Assembly (NCBI GenBank): GCA_964437415.1 | Contig: CAYTGN010000019.1 | Span: 1 to 64,000, forward strand | Reading direction: 5' to 3' | DNA length: 64,000 bases | Origin: CADEDV01 sp964437415 | GTDB taxonomy: Bacteria > Bacteroidota > Bacteroidia > Chitinophagales > Chitinophagaceae | In this document: positions 35,376 through 44,145 of the stretch, piece after piece | Numbering within the stretch: position 1 is the stretch's first letter | Layout: every line of letters begins with the position of its first letter | Notes under the pieces: generated by a model | What the model saw: only the letters and a program-made list of their open reading frames with translations | The model's database searches: none | Told to the model about the DNA's origin: nothing | Made by a program: the position numbers and the translations under genes

Positions 35376-36308
35376 TTGTCAAATTTATTTTCGCATACTG
35401 CCCTGATAAAAAAAACCGCTGCATCTCTCGGATTTGATCATTGCGGAATTGCCAAAGCTGTGAAGCTGGATGAGGATGCAAGACGGTTAGAAAAATGGTT
35501 GAGGAACCAATTGCATGGCAAGATGCAATACATGGAAAATTATTTTGATTTACGAATAGACCCTTCCAAATTAGTGCCCGGCGCCAGGTCGGTCATCACA
35601 TTATTAAAAAATTATTACCCTTCGCAGCAACAGGAACCAGGCATTCCAAAAATTTCGAAATATGCGTATGGCATGGATTATCATGAAGTGATCCGCGGGC
35701 AGCTAAAAGAACTGCTGGCTCATATCAAATCAGAGATAGGTGATGTGCAGGGAAGAGGATTTGTGGACAGCGCCCCGGTGCTGGAACGAAGCTGGGCCCA
35801 AAGAAGCGGCCTGGGATGGGTGGGCAAAAACGGCAACCTGATCACTAAGCAAAGTGGTTCCTTTTATTTTATTGCCACCCTGATCACCGATCTTGAACTG
35901 GAATATGATGATCCGTTTGCAAAAGATTATTGCGGCACCTGCACCCGCTGCATAGATGAGTGCCCCACTGAAGCTATTCTTCCGGGTAAAGTGATTGACG
36001 GCAGCAAGTGTATTTCCTATTTCACCATTGAACTGAAGGAAATGCTGATTCCGGAAAACATGAAAGGCAAATTTGATAACTGGATGTTTGGCTGCGATAC
36101 CTGCCAGGATGTTTGCCCCTGGAACCGTTTCAGCAAACCACACCAGGAAAAACAGTTTACTCCTATACCTGAAATACTAAACCTTTCCACGGAAGAATGG
36201 CAAGGCATGACGGAAGAAAGTTTTAAATCAATATTCAAAGACTCACCGCTGAAAAGGGCAAAGTTTGCCGGCATTCAGCGCAACCTCCGGTTTATTTCCG
36301 GTGATTAA
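35376..36308 (+). CDS. queG: epoxyqueuosine reductase QueG
   Basis: A 310-residue cobalamin-dependent enzyme for the last step of queuosine formation in tRNA. Two 4Fe-4S motifs are seen, CGTCTRCIDECPTEAI (about residues 188-203) and CDTCQDVCPW (about 242-251). The N-terminal half has the QueG pattern LGFDHCGIAK, GARSVITLLKNYYP and SGLGWVGKNGN. It starts at an alternative codon (TTG at 35376) that gives the normal N-terminus. The last 17 bases overlap the convergent gene at 36292. Confidence 0.9.
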   Translation: MSNLFSHTALIKKTAASLGFDHCGIAKAVKLDEDARRLEKWLRNQLHGKMQYMENYFDLRIDPSKLVPGARSVITLLKNYYPSQQQEPGIPKISKYAYGMDYHEVIRGQLKELLAHIKSEIGDVQGRGFVDSAPVLERSWAQRSGLGWVGKNGNLITKQSGSFYFIATLITDLELEYDDPFAKDYCGTCTRCIDECPTEAILPGKVIDGSKCISYFTIELKEMLIPENMKGKFDNWMFGCDTCQDVCPWNRFSKPHQEKQFTPIPEILNLSTEEWQGMTEESFKSIFKDSPLKRAKFAGIQRNLRFISGD

Positions 36309-36879
36309 ATGAAACAGCTGTTCGCAGGGTGAGGAGGTGAAACCGGTGATGCCGGTTGATAATATCATCAGGTGTTGGCCAGGCGCTGCTCCACCACATG
36401 GTTCTTGTGATGTGCTGCTTCATAGTTCTGAAACTATAGCCGGCCGAAAGCCGGAAAGCAAACCGGTTCTGAGAAGGGAACTGGTATCCGATACCGGTTT
36501 CAGAATAAAACCCGGTAAATAGTTTGTGCCGTTCATTAAAAAACCTTTCTCCAATAGGTTCGTTTCTTTTCCAGGGCAATGCAATACCTGCATCTGCATA
36601 AGCAAACAAAGAAGTTTTGAAAAGATTATTTCGCCTTGCTGTAGCAAAAACCGGCACTGTGCTGAAACGATATTCATCAAAACCTGTCCCGATACCGGCG
36701 AACCATTTGTTTATGCTCAGCCCGCTGCTTACTTGTCCCTGCCAGGATGGTTCTGCCTGGCCTGCTAAAAAGGCTGCACCTGCTGAAGTTTGAAAATAGG
36801 GTTTAGCGTCGTTTCTCTTTTGCTGTGAAAAAACAATCACAGGGAATGCCAATAAAACAATTACGATCCATTTATACAT
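36292..36879 (-). CDS. outer-membrane beta-barrel-like protein
   Basis: The Met at 36879 gives 195 residues with a signal peptide (YKWIVIVLLAFPVIVFSQ). The mature protein alternates polar and aromatic residues in strands (FQTSAGAAFLAGQ, VSSGLSINKWFAGIGTGF, TGFYSETGIGYQF, RFAFRLSAGYSF). This fits a small outer-membrane barrel. It starts 11 bases after the stop of the LVIVD gene and shares its direction. Function unknown. Confidence 0.6.
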   Translation of the reverse strand: MYKWIVIVLLAFPVIVFSQQKRNDAKPYFQTSAGAAFLAGQAEPSWQGQVSSGLSINKWFAGIGTGFDEYRFSTVPVFATARRNNLFKTSLFAYADAGIALPWKRNEPIGERFFNERHKLFTGFYSETGIGYQFPSQNRFAFRLSAGYSFRTMKQHITRTMWWSSAWPTPDDIINRHHRFHLLTLRTAVSFNHRK

Positions 36880-36889
36880 AGTGCAAGGT

Positions 36890-38155
36890 TTAATGGTTAA
36901 CGCTGATTTTGCTGATTTGCCTGATGTTATTGATGTTGGAGTAATCATACTGGTAGAGGCCGTCGTTAGCTACCACCAGTGCAATGTTGTTATAAGCGAT
37001 CACATCAAATGTCTCTATGCCTTTTATGTGTTTCAGCAGTTGCAGGTTGCTCACATTGGAAGCATCATACACTTTCAGTCCATCATCACAGATAAAAAGA
37101 TAGTTGCCGTCCTTGGATAAACCATGCGGATTTTTCATGCTATAAATCTTTAACAGGCGGGGGTTACTGAGATTGGTAAGTTCCAACACATCCAGTTCAT
37201 TGGTAAAACCCTGGCAGGGTGTGCCGGAGCGAAGTGTTACATACGCATAGTTATTATCAGCGATCACCGGATCACAGGTGCGTACATGAACGAACTCTCC
37301 TGTTTTCACCGGTGCATCCGGGTTAGCCACATCATAGATATACATCCCAGACATCGAACCGATGAATAATTTATCCCGGAACGGATAGATAGTTTCAATA
37401 TCCCAGCCTAAGGAAACCGTGGCTGTATTCACCGGGTCAACCGGGTTGCTGATATTAAACACATCAAGGTCATTATAGCCCACTGTGTAAAGCCGGTTGT
37501 TCATGATGGCAAACCTTGCCATGGAACCACCCTGCCCGAAAGGTGACGCTGAACCGCCACCGCCTGCCGCACTTGCGTCGCTGGCCAGGAAAAACTCAGA
37601 ACGAATGCCCCACCATCCGCCTGTTTCACAATTTTCAGTCACAGTAGTGTCTTTTCTTACCCAATCCGTCACGATCATATTATTGCTGTTGGGACCAGCA
37701 AAGCCGCCACCCCAATAGCGATAAGGGAACACAGCATCGGTTATTTTTTTCACCTGCACCTGTAAAGGGTTGGTTATATCCAGGGTAATAAGATCTGAGT
37801 AAAGGTCAGCATACAGCGTATTTCCTTTTACGGCTATATCCAGGTTGCCGGGAATATCAATAAAAGCCACATTGCGGGGCGAAGAAGGATTGCTGTTGTC
37901 TATAATATGAATCCCCCTGTCCACATCATTCAGGAAAATATACTGGCCAAGTATATATAGTTTACCGGGACGCTGCACTTCTTTAGCAGGATTGCTTTTA
38001 ATATTGGCCCTGACCTCATCTTTGGTTTTATAGATGGGTTCATACCAGGTGTATGTTCTTGTTTGGCTACACTTGTCTTTTATACATGCTGAAAAGAAAA
38101 TGGGCAAAGATGCCAGCAGCAAGACAGTGATCCGGAAGCTAAGGCTGAGTTTCAT
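36890..38155 (-). CDS. LVIVD-repeat lipoprotein
   Basis: From ATG 38155 the protein is 421 residues with a lipoprotein signal (LLLASLPIFFSAC, lipidation Cys about 24). The body consists of LVIVD-type beta-propeller repeats, for example YILGQYIFLNDVDRGIHIID, LYADLYSDLITLDI, LYTVGYNDLDVFNI and IALVVANDGLYQYDY. Such propellers are usually surface-exposed binding proteins. A Gly-rich loop SDASAAGGGGSASPFGQGG interrupts repeat four. Partner unknown. Confidence 0.8.
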   Translation of the reverse strand: MKLSLSFRITVLLLASLPIFFSACIKDKCSQTRTYTWYEPIYKTKDEVRANIKSNPAKEVQRPGKLYILGQYIFLNDVDRGIHIIDNSNPSSPRNVAFIDIPGNLDIAVKGNTLYADLYSDLITLDITNPLQVQVKKITDAVFPYRYWGGGFAGPNSNNMIVTDWVRKDTTVTENCETGGWWGIRSEFFLASDASAAGGGGSASPFGQGGSMARFAIMNNRLYTVGYNDLDVFNISNPVDPVNTATVSLGWDIETIYPFRDKLFIGSMSGMYIYDVANPDAPVKTGEFVHVRTCDPVIADNNYAYVTLRSGTPCQGFTNELDVLELTNLSNPRLLKIYSMKNPHGLSKDGNYLFICDDGLKVYDASNVSNLQLLKHIKGIETFDVIAYNNIALVVANDGLYQYDYSNINNIRQISKISVNH

Positions 38156-38203
38156 AACAGTCAGTTTGGAAAAGCTGACAATCACTTTTAACCGGCCGTT
38201 GCA

Positions 38204-39679
38204 TCAATTTTTGGAGGGAAACAAATATTTCAACCCAGCACCATATTGAATGTAGTGACTATTGAAGCCATCGTTCTTTTTTATCACCGGTGTCAACCCA
38301 TAGGAAACAGAAGGATGAAAACTGAGAGCCATTTTCTTCCGCTGCAACAGGGGAACAGAAAATCCGCTGCTGATAAAAAGCTGCGTCTTGAGGAAAGGTT
38401 CAAAGTCACTGTAATAAGCAAGACGGCCCCGGTCATAATGAAGTGCGTTGGTAGCGACAAGCCTGGTGAGCCTGATCCCGTTTTCCCAGCCCAGCCTGAA
38501 TTTTTTATTGTTGATGATGGCCCAGTCCAAACCGGCATAGAGACCGGCGAAATGATAGCGGTTATGATAAGTGCGGGAAGGCATGCCTGTAATCTCGGGG
38601 CGGTAGTAGTTGCTGACAAAAGCGCCGTCGCTGATGTTATTAAAGACCTGCAGGTTGCTGTCCACCCGGCTGCCCGTGTTGATGCTGGTGCTAAGCTGGT
38701 TATATTGAATACCTAAACGAAGGTGTGTCCTGGGTGAAATTTTTCGATGTGCAAACGCTTCCACAGTCCATGAAAATCCGCTGCGGGGTTCTTTCAGAAT
38801 AACAGGAACAGCCGGACTGCCACCGCCTCCCACCTGCCCTGATGGCGAAGCATCAAAAGTGGCGGCCCTGTTGCTGATCAATCCGCCCCACAATGTATTG
38901 GAGCCACCGCCGGAAATACCAACCCCCAATTGCCATTTACTCTTTGACTTTTTAACAGGGTTAGCCGGGCTTTCCGGAACAATTTCTTCTTTTGCTTCTT
39001 CTTTCACTGTTTTTGTAGCGCTGTCCGCAGCAGCAGGTTCTTGCTTTGCCGCAATGACCTCTTTTTGTTCCTCTTCAGCCCTTGCAACAGTTGCTGCATT
39101 GTTTTGAACGGGTGGTTCCGTGTTTTGCAAATCATTATTTGTAGCAGCATCAGTTATGGCAGCAGCTTTTTCTGCATCCGGCAATGATTTTTCCCTTGCA
39201 GGCAGTTGTTGTTTAACAGTTGCTTTCTTCGGAACGGGTAATACAGCAGGCTCTAACGGAGCGGCAATCTTTGTTTTTGCTGCAATACTTTTTTCTTTTA
39301 CTGCTGTTGCAGGTTCAACTGAAACAGGTATAGTTACTGTTCCTGGTCTTTCAACCGGTGTCTTCTCATCTTTTTCTATTTTATTGTCATCATCGTTTTT
39401 ATTTTCAGCAGTCGTAAAGGGAACAGGTTCATCTTTTTCGTTGCTAACAGGACCAGTAGATTGAATGATATGCGGGGAATCATTTTTTGATTGTGTATAA
39501 TAAAAAGCAGCAGCACCTCCCAGCAACAAACCCGGCAACAGCCACCAGAAAATGATGCGCCTGCGCCGCTTTTCCTTCCGGATGCGCTTCTCCACTTCCG
39601 TCCACACTTCCGCAGAAGGAGTAAACTTCAGGTCCTCCATTTTCTGTTGCACCTGTTTCTCAAATTCATTGACCGGCAT
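38204..39679 (-). CDS. sigma-linked membrane protein with C-terminal barrel
   Basis: A 491-residue protein starting 14 bases inside the sigma-factor gene. The N-terminal 45 residues are cytoplasmic (FEKQVQQKMEDLKF, EVEKRIRKEKRRRR), followed by one membrane helix (IIFWWLLPGLLLGGAAAFYY). A long Pro/Thr/Glu-rich linker of about 180 residues leads to a C-terminal OMP-like barrel (FRLGWENGIRLTRL, ALSFHPSVSYGLTP). The N-terminus resembles an anti-sigma peptide, so it may hold the sigma factor and span to the outer membrane. The proposed signal chain is inference. Confidence 0.7.
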   Translation of the reverse strand: MPVNEFEKQVQQKMEDLKFTPSAEVWTEVEKRIRKEKRRRRIIFWWLLPGLLLGGAAAFYYTQSKNDSPHIIQSTGPVSNEKDEPVPFTTAENKNDDDNKIEKDEKTPVERPGTVTIPVSVEPATAVKEKSIAAKTKIAAPLEPAVLPVPKKATVKQQLPAREKSLPDAEKAAAITDAATNNDLQNTEPPVQNNAATVARAEEEQKEVIAAKQEPAAADSATKTVKEEAKEEIVPESPANPVKKSKSKWQLGVGISGGGSNTLWGGLISNRAATFDASPSGQVGGGGSPAVPVILKEPRSGFSWTVEAFAHRKISPRTHLRLGIQYNQLSTSINTGSRVDSNLQVFNNISDGAFVSNYYRPEITGMPSRTYHNRYHFAGLYAGLDWAIINNKKFRLGWENGIRLTRLVATNALHYDRGRLAYYSDFEPFLKTQLFISSGFSVPLLQRKKMALSFHPSVSYGLTPVIKKNDGFNSHYIQYGAGLKYLFPSKN

Positions 39680-40226
39680 AGCTCTTGTTTTTTTGGTCCT
39701 TTGAAATTTCGGCCAGCCATGTGATCAGCAATGCCCTGGCCCTGGCATATTGTGAACGGGATGTTCCATCGCTGATTCCCAGCATTTCACCTATTTCAAC
39801 ATGGGTGTAACCCTCTACTGCATGAAGATTGAAAATAGCCTGGTAACCGGGTGGCAACTGGCGGATCACATCGGCCAGTTCTTTGGCCTGCAGGCTCACA
39901 ACAGGATTATCATCCGCCACCGGGTGCAGAGTTTGTTCAGTAAAAACCATCTCACTCCGGTATTTACGGTTCCTTTTCAGGAAATTCAGGGCGGTGTTCA
40001 CCATCACCCGCCTGATCCAGGCTCCCAGGTCGCCTTCGCCTTTATATTGGCTGAGATATTGAAACACCCTCACAAAACCTTCCTGCAACACATCTTCGGC
40101 GTCATTCATGGATTTGGTATAACGATAGCACACCCCGAGCATTGTTTGGGCAAACTGCTCATACAACTGTCGCTGCGCTGCGGGTTTTCCCTTCAGGCAA
40201 TCCCTCACCAATAGTCGCTCATCCAT
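39666..40226 (-). CDS. ECF-type RNA polymerase sigma factor
   Basis: A 186-residue sigma-70-family (ECF-like) factor. Region 2 has AEDVLQEGFVRVFQYLSQY and WIRRVMVNTALNFLKRNR; region 4 has QLPPGYQAIFNLHAVEGYTH and ISDGTSRSQYARARALL. The 14-base overlap with the downstream membrane-protein gene is the usual pairing of sigma factor with its regulator. Targets are unknown. Confidence 0.9.
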   Translation of the reverse strand: MDERLLVRDCLKGKPAAQRQLYEQFAQTMLGVCYRYTKSMNDAEDVLQEGFVRVFQYLSQYKGEGDLGAWIRRVMVNTALNFLKRNRKYRSEMVFTEQTLHPVADDNPVVSLQAKELADVIRQLPPGYQAIFNLHAVEGYTHVEIGEMLGISDGTSRSQYARARALLITWLAEISKDQKNKSYAGQ

Positions 40227-40270
40227 ATTATCCGGCTGGCTGACAACAGGGGCAGCCCTTTCGTTGCACC

Positions 40271-41620
40271 GTGCTGCCTCAAAAATGTTTTCCCGTTTAC
40301 GGCCCTGTCAATAGTTTTGAACCTCAAATTTATCAATTGGCAACAGACCCTTTAAAAACATTGGTTGAACGGGATGCAGCTGTGATCTGGCACCCTTATA
40401 CTCAACATAAAACCATGACGGCGCCTTTACCGGTGGCAAGAGCAGAAGGCGTTTATCTCATAGATGAAAACGGCAATAAATACATTGATGCCATCAGCAG
40501 TTGGTGGACCAATATTCACGGCCACAGTCACCCCTTTATTGCTGAAAGGATCTATGAACAGGCAAAAAAATTAGAGCATGTGCTTTTTGCAGGCTGCACA
40601 CATGAACCGGCTGTGCAGTTAGCCGAACAATTGCTGCCCCTGCTGCCCGGCGATTTCTCTAAAGTATTTTATTCCGATAACGGCTCCACGGCGGTGGAAG
40701 TGGCGCTGAAAATGGCGATACAGTATCAAAGCAATAAGGCAGAAGGGAAAAGAAATAAGGTTCTTGCATTGAGGAATTCTTATCACGGTGACACATTTGG
40801 GGCGATGAGTGTGAGTGAAAGAGGTGTTTTCACCCTGGCTTTTGAAAATTACCTGTTTGAAGTGATTTTTATTGAACCTGGTGGTGAATGGTCGGCTGAA
40901 ATAAGTGAGTGGAGCGATGTTGCCTGTTTTATTTATGAGCCTTTGTTGCAAGGCGCCGGTGGTATGAATATGTATGATGCAGAATGGCTGAATGAATTGC
41001 TTTGCACCCTGAAACAAAACGAAGTCATCTGCATTGCCGATGAAGTGATGACTGGCTTTGGCAGAACCGGCAACCTGTTTGCATCAGAACAGATGCATCA
41101 TAAACCTGATATTATTTGTTTGTCAAAAGGGCTGACTGGTGGAAGTTTGCCGCTTGCCATCACGGCCTGCAATCAAAAGATATTCGATGCCTTTTTAAGT
41201 GATGATTTATACAAAACTTTTTTTCACGGTCACTCCTACACCGCCAACCCGCTAGCCTGCGCCGCTGCTTTAGCCAGTCTTGAATTGTTGCAAAAAGATG
41301 AATGCCTGGCCAATATAGAATACATCAGCGAGCAGAATGATCATTTTGTTGATGAGCTCCAATCAAAAATCAAAAAACAAAAAACTAAAATCAAAAGCCC
41401 CCGTTCTCTTGGAACCGTACTGGCATTTGAATTTCATTCAGATAAAAAAGAGTACCTGAGCAAAGTGAAGGAAGATACTATGCAATTAGCGTTGCAACAG
41501 GGTGTATTGCTCCGGCCTTTGGGCAACACTGTTTATATCATGCCCCCCTATTGCATCAGCCCGGTGCAATTGCAAAAAGTGTATACAGTGCTGGATCAGG
41601 TGATAGCTTCCAATCATTAA
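40271..41620 (+). CDS. bioA: adenosylmethionine-8-amino-7-oxononanoate transaminase
   Basis: A 449-residue class III aminotransferase for biotin synthesis, forming diaminopelargonic acid. Motifs: AAVIWHPYTQHKT, ISSWWTNIHGHSHP, YSDNGSTAVEVALKMAIQY, the Asp of CIADEVMTGFGRTG, the PLP Lys in ICLSKGLTGGSLPL and HGHSYTANPLACAAA. The first 30 residues or so are probably leader translated from an upstream start; homologues begin near LKTLVERDAAVIWHP. No other bio gene is nearby. Confidence 0.9.
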   Translation: MLPQKCFPVYGPVNSFEPQIYQLATDPLKTLVERDAAVIWHPYTQHKTMTAPLPVARAEGVYLIDENGNKYIDAISSWWTNIHGHSHPFIAERIYEQAKKLEHVLFAGCTHEPAVQLAEQLLPLLPGDFSKVFYSDNGSTAVEVALKMAIQYQSNKAEGKRNKVLALRNSYHGDTFGAMSVSERGVFTLAFENYLFEVIFIEPGGEWSAEISEWSDVACFIYEPLLQGAGGMNMYDAEWLNELLCTLKQNEVICIADEVMTGFGRTGNLFASEQMHHKPDIICLSKGLTGGSLPLAITACNQKIFDAFLSDDLYKTFFHGHSYTANPLACAAALASLELLQKDECLANIEYISEQNDHFVDELQSKIKKQKTKIKSPRSLGTVLAFEFHSDKKEYLSKVKEDTMQLALQQGVLLRPLGNTVYIMPPYCISPVQLQKVYTVLDQVIASNH

Positions 41621-41630
41621 AATATTGTGA

Positions 41631-42461
41631 TCAGAAAAGAGATAGCTGGTTTTTTGCTGCTTTTTGTTTGCTGTTACGGGAAATGGCAACAGCATTTGCC
41701 TCTACACAAAACACCTGTGAAGCCTCATAGCGGCTGGCAACAACAATTTCTGTTTTCCCGGTATGGGGCTTAAATAAATCAGCAACCAATCCGGGTTTGT
41801 TGTTGTTTTTAGACAAATGAGAAAGAATGAGCAGTTGCAATTGCGGCGAACGATAATTTATAAACAACTCCAGCGCCTGCGCATTGGATAAATGCCCTTC
41901 ATCACTGCTGATGCGCTTTTTCAGGTGCCAGGGATAGCTGCCCTTCATCAGCATATCCTCGCAATAATTGGATTCGAGAAAAGCGGCATGACAAGTGCTG
42001 AAATGCTTGATCACTCTTTTGCAGGCATGGCCAATGTCGGTGATCACACCCACATTCACAGCATTTCCAGAAACCAAAAAACTGTACGGATCATTTGCAT
42101 CGTGGCTTTTGCTAAAAGGCAAAACAGATAGCTGGCCGACTGTAACCGGCTTTTCATGTTTGAAAGAACGGAGCTGATCTGCAGCAACCGGGATATTTGC
42201 TCCTTTCAATGTTTTTTCAGTGATGAAAACCGGCAGCTTATATTTTTTTGAAATGCCCGGCACGCCGGTAATGTGGTCGCTATGCTCATGCGAAACAAAA
42301 ATGGCCTTCACTTTCTCCATCGAAAGGCCAAGCTCTTTCATTCTCCTCTCCGTTTCCCGGCAGCTCAGGCCCGCATCTATCAACACAGCTTCATAGCGGT
42401 TGCCGACATAATAGCAGTTGGCATTGCTGCCGGAATTAAGGGAAGAAATATACAGAGACAT
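41631..42461 (-). CDS. MBL-fold hydrolase, YycJ/WalJ-like
   Basis: A 276-residue metallo-beta-lactamase-fold protein; ATG 42461 gives the typical N-terminus MSLYISSLNSGSNANCYYVG. Metal-binding HxHxDH is in IFVSHEHSDHITGVP. The GHL and H motifs continue in SSDEGHLSNAQALEL and LSHLSKNN. YycJ-type proteins act in DNA or cell-wall-related processes in other bacteria, but the Bacteroidota homologues are poorly studied. It converges with bioA, 10 bases between stops. Confidence 0.85.
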   Translation of the reverse strand: MSLYISSLNSGSNANCYYVGNRYEAVLIDAGLSCRETERRMKELGLSMEKVKAIFVSHEHSDHITGVPGISKKYKLPVFITEKTLKGANIPVAADQLRSFKHEKPVTVGQLSVLPFSKSHDANDPYSFLVSGNAVNVGVITDIGHACKRVIKHFSTCHAAFLESNYCEDMLMKGSYPWHLKKRISSDEGHLSNAQALELFINYRSPQLQLLILSHLSKNNNKPGLVADLFKPHTGKTEIVVASRYEASQVFCVEANAVAISRNSKQKAAKNQLSLF

Positions 42462-42540
42462 GCAGCGCAAAAATAGCGGCTTGGTTTGATTTCCTGATTT
42501 AATACCGGTTAGCACCGGTTTTGCCTCCTTTTAAAACTTC

Positions 42541-44136
42541 GTGAAAGCCACTAATAATTTTGGAACACATTATATAATGCCTATATTTATTGACAGTACC
42601 CGACCGGAATACTCAAAACCAACGCACATGAGCTCCACCAATTCCGCAGCGGGTACAACACCGCTCACTACAGTTGATCGTTCCCGTATCTTTTCGCTTG
42701 ATGTATTACGTGGCATAGCGCTGCTCGGCATCTTGCTTGTAAGCATCTGGGAATTTGGCGGCTTCATCGCCAACCAGCAGACCTACTACCGGCAGGGTAC
42801 ACACGGCGGCAATTACAACCTGTTGACTGCTGTTTCAATTTTGTTTGAAGGAAAGATGCGGGCCTTGTTTGCCATTGCCTTTGGCGCCGGCATCATTTTG
42901 TACCTGCAAAAAAAAGACCGCCCTTCTGATGCGGCTGTTGGTGATCTCTACATCCGCCGCCAGGTCTGGCTGATCGTGTTTGGCGTTTTTAACGCCTTCA
43001 TTCTCCTCTGGCCGGGAGATATTTTATTTCACCTTGGGGTGATGGGCATTCTTCTTTTTGTTTTTGCCAGGTTATCGGCCAGGGCATTGTTTATTGCCGC
43101 CATTGTTTGCACACTGGTTTATTGCGCCAAGAATTACTGGAACTACGCTGATGACAAAAAGACTTACCGAAAATATCTTGCCGTAACCAAAGTGGAAGAT
43201 AAATTTAAACAAGACAGTATAGCGAGATTCAAAACTGACAGCATCAACAAAGTAAACGATTCACTGAATGGCACACCTATAGTTGCCGCAGATAGTACAA
43301 AATCAAAAGACAGCGCAGCCATCAAAACAGATTCACTGGCTGCAAAAAAAGATACTCTCACCAAAAAGCAGCAGGAAGAAAAACAGGCATGGGAAGGTTT
43401 GGCCAAAAGAATGAAATATGATTCTTCTGCAACTGATATGGAGAACAAAGCCATGCGGGCCTCCTATGGCAAAGTGTGGAACCACCTGATGGGCCGGTCG
43501 CAAAATAAAGAGGCTTTCTGGTTTTACAGTATCGGCATATGGGATCTTTCCTCTATGCTATTCCTCGGTATGGCGATGCTGGGCTTTGGTTTCTTCAGTG
43601 CCGGTTTCTCCAATAAAAAATATGCACTTATTGCCGCCATCACTTTAGCTGCCGGTTTCTTTCTTGCCTGGCTCCGCATCAGCAGTCTCAATGAAAGGAT
43701 CGTTGACTATGCAAAATATATTGATAAAAATGCGGTGCCACCCAACCAATTTTTCCCGATTGAACGATTCCTGCTGGCAACCGGTTACGCTTCGCTGATC
43801 ATGCTGTTGGTAAAAACAAAATTCCTCAACTGGCTCTGGCAGGCATTGTCAGCAGTGGGAAGAATGGCTTTTACCAATTACATCCTGCAGTCCGTCATCT
43901 GCACTTTCTTCTTCTATGGTTATGGTTTTGGATTCTTTGGCCGACTCAGTCAATTGGAGTTGTACTTCGTTATTGCCGAAATATGGTTGGTGCTGATCGT
44001 ATTCTCAGTTTTCTGGCTGCGCTATTTCCGCCAGGGTCCATTGGAATGGTTATGGCGATGTTTGATCTATCGAAAATGGCTGCCTATAAAACTGCAGCCT
44101 GCAGAAACATTAACCCCATCCACCACCAATTCATAA
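42541..44136 (+). CDS. DUF418 membrane protein with charged insert
   Basis: A 531-residue polytopic membrane protein of the DUF418 family (related to heparan N-acetyltransferase-like and acyltransferase membrane proteins). It has about nine hydrophobic segments and the conserved start RIFSLDVLRGIALLGILLVS. A low-complexity insert of about 70 residues (DSTKSKDSAAIKTDSLAAKK) lies between helices 4 and 5. The precise start is uncertain (42541, 42577 or 42628). The family is often linked to sugar or lipid transfer, function unproven. It lies 9 bases upstream of a paralogue. Confidence 0.75.
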   Translation: MKATNNFGTHYIMPIFIDSTRPEYSKPTHMSSTNSAAGTTPLTTVDRSRIFSLDVLRGIALLGILLVSIWEFGGFIANQQTYYRQGTHGGNYNLLTAVSILFEGKMRALFAIAFGAGIILYLQKKDRPSDAAVGDLYIRRQVWLIVFGVFNAFILLWPGDILFHLGVMGILLFVFARLSARALFIAAIVCTLVYCAKNYWNYADDKKTYRKYLAVTKVEDKFKQDSIARFKTDSINKVNDSLNGTPIVAADSTKSKDSAAIKTDSLAAKKDTLTKKQQEEKQAWEGLAKRMKYDSSATDMENKAMRASYGKVWNHLMGRSQNKEAFWFYSIGIWDLSSMLFLGMAMLGFGFFSAGFSNKKYALIAAITLAAGFFLAWLRISSLNERIVDYAKYIDKNAVPPNQFFPIERFLLATGYASLIMLLVKTKFLNWLWQALSAVGRMAFTNYILQSVICTFFFYGYGFGFFGRLSQLELYFVIAEIWLVLIVFSVFWLRYFRQGPLEWLWRCLIYRKWLPIKLQPAETLTPSTTNS

Positions 44137-44145
44137 TCTAATTCT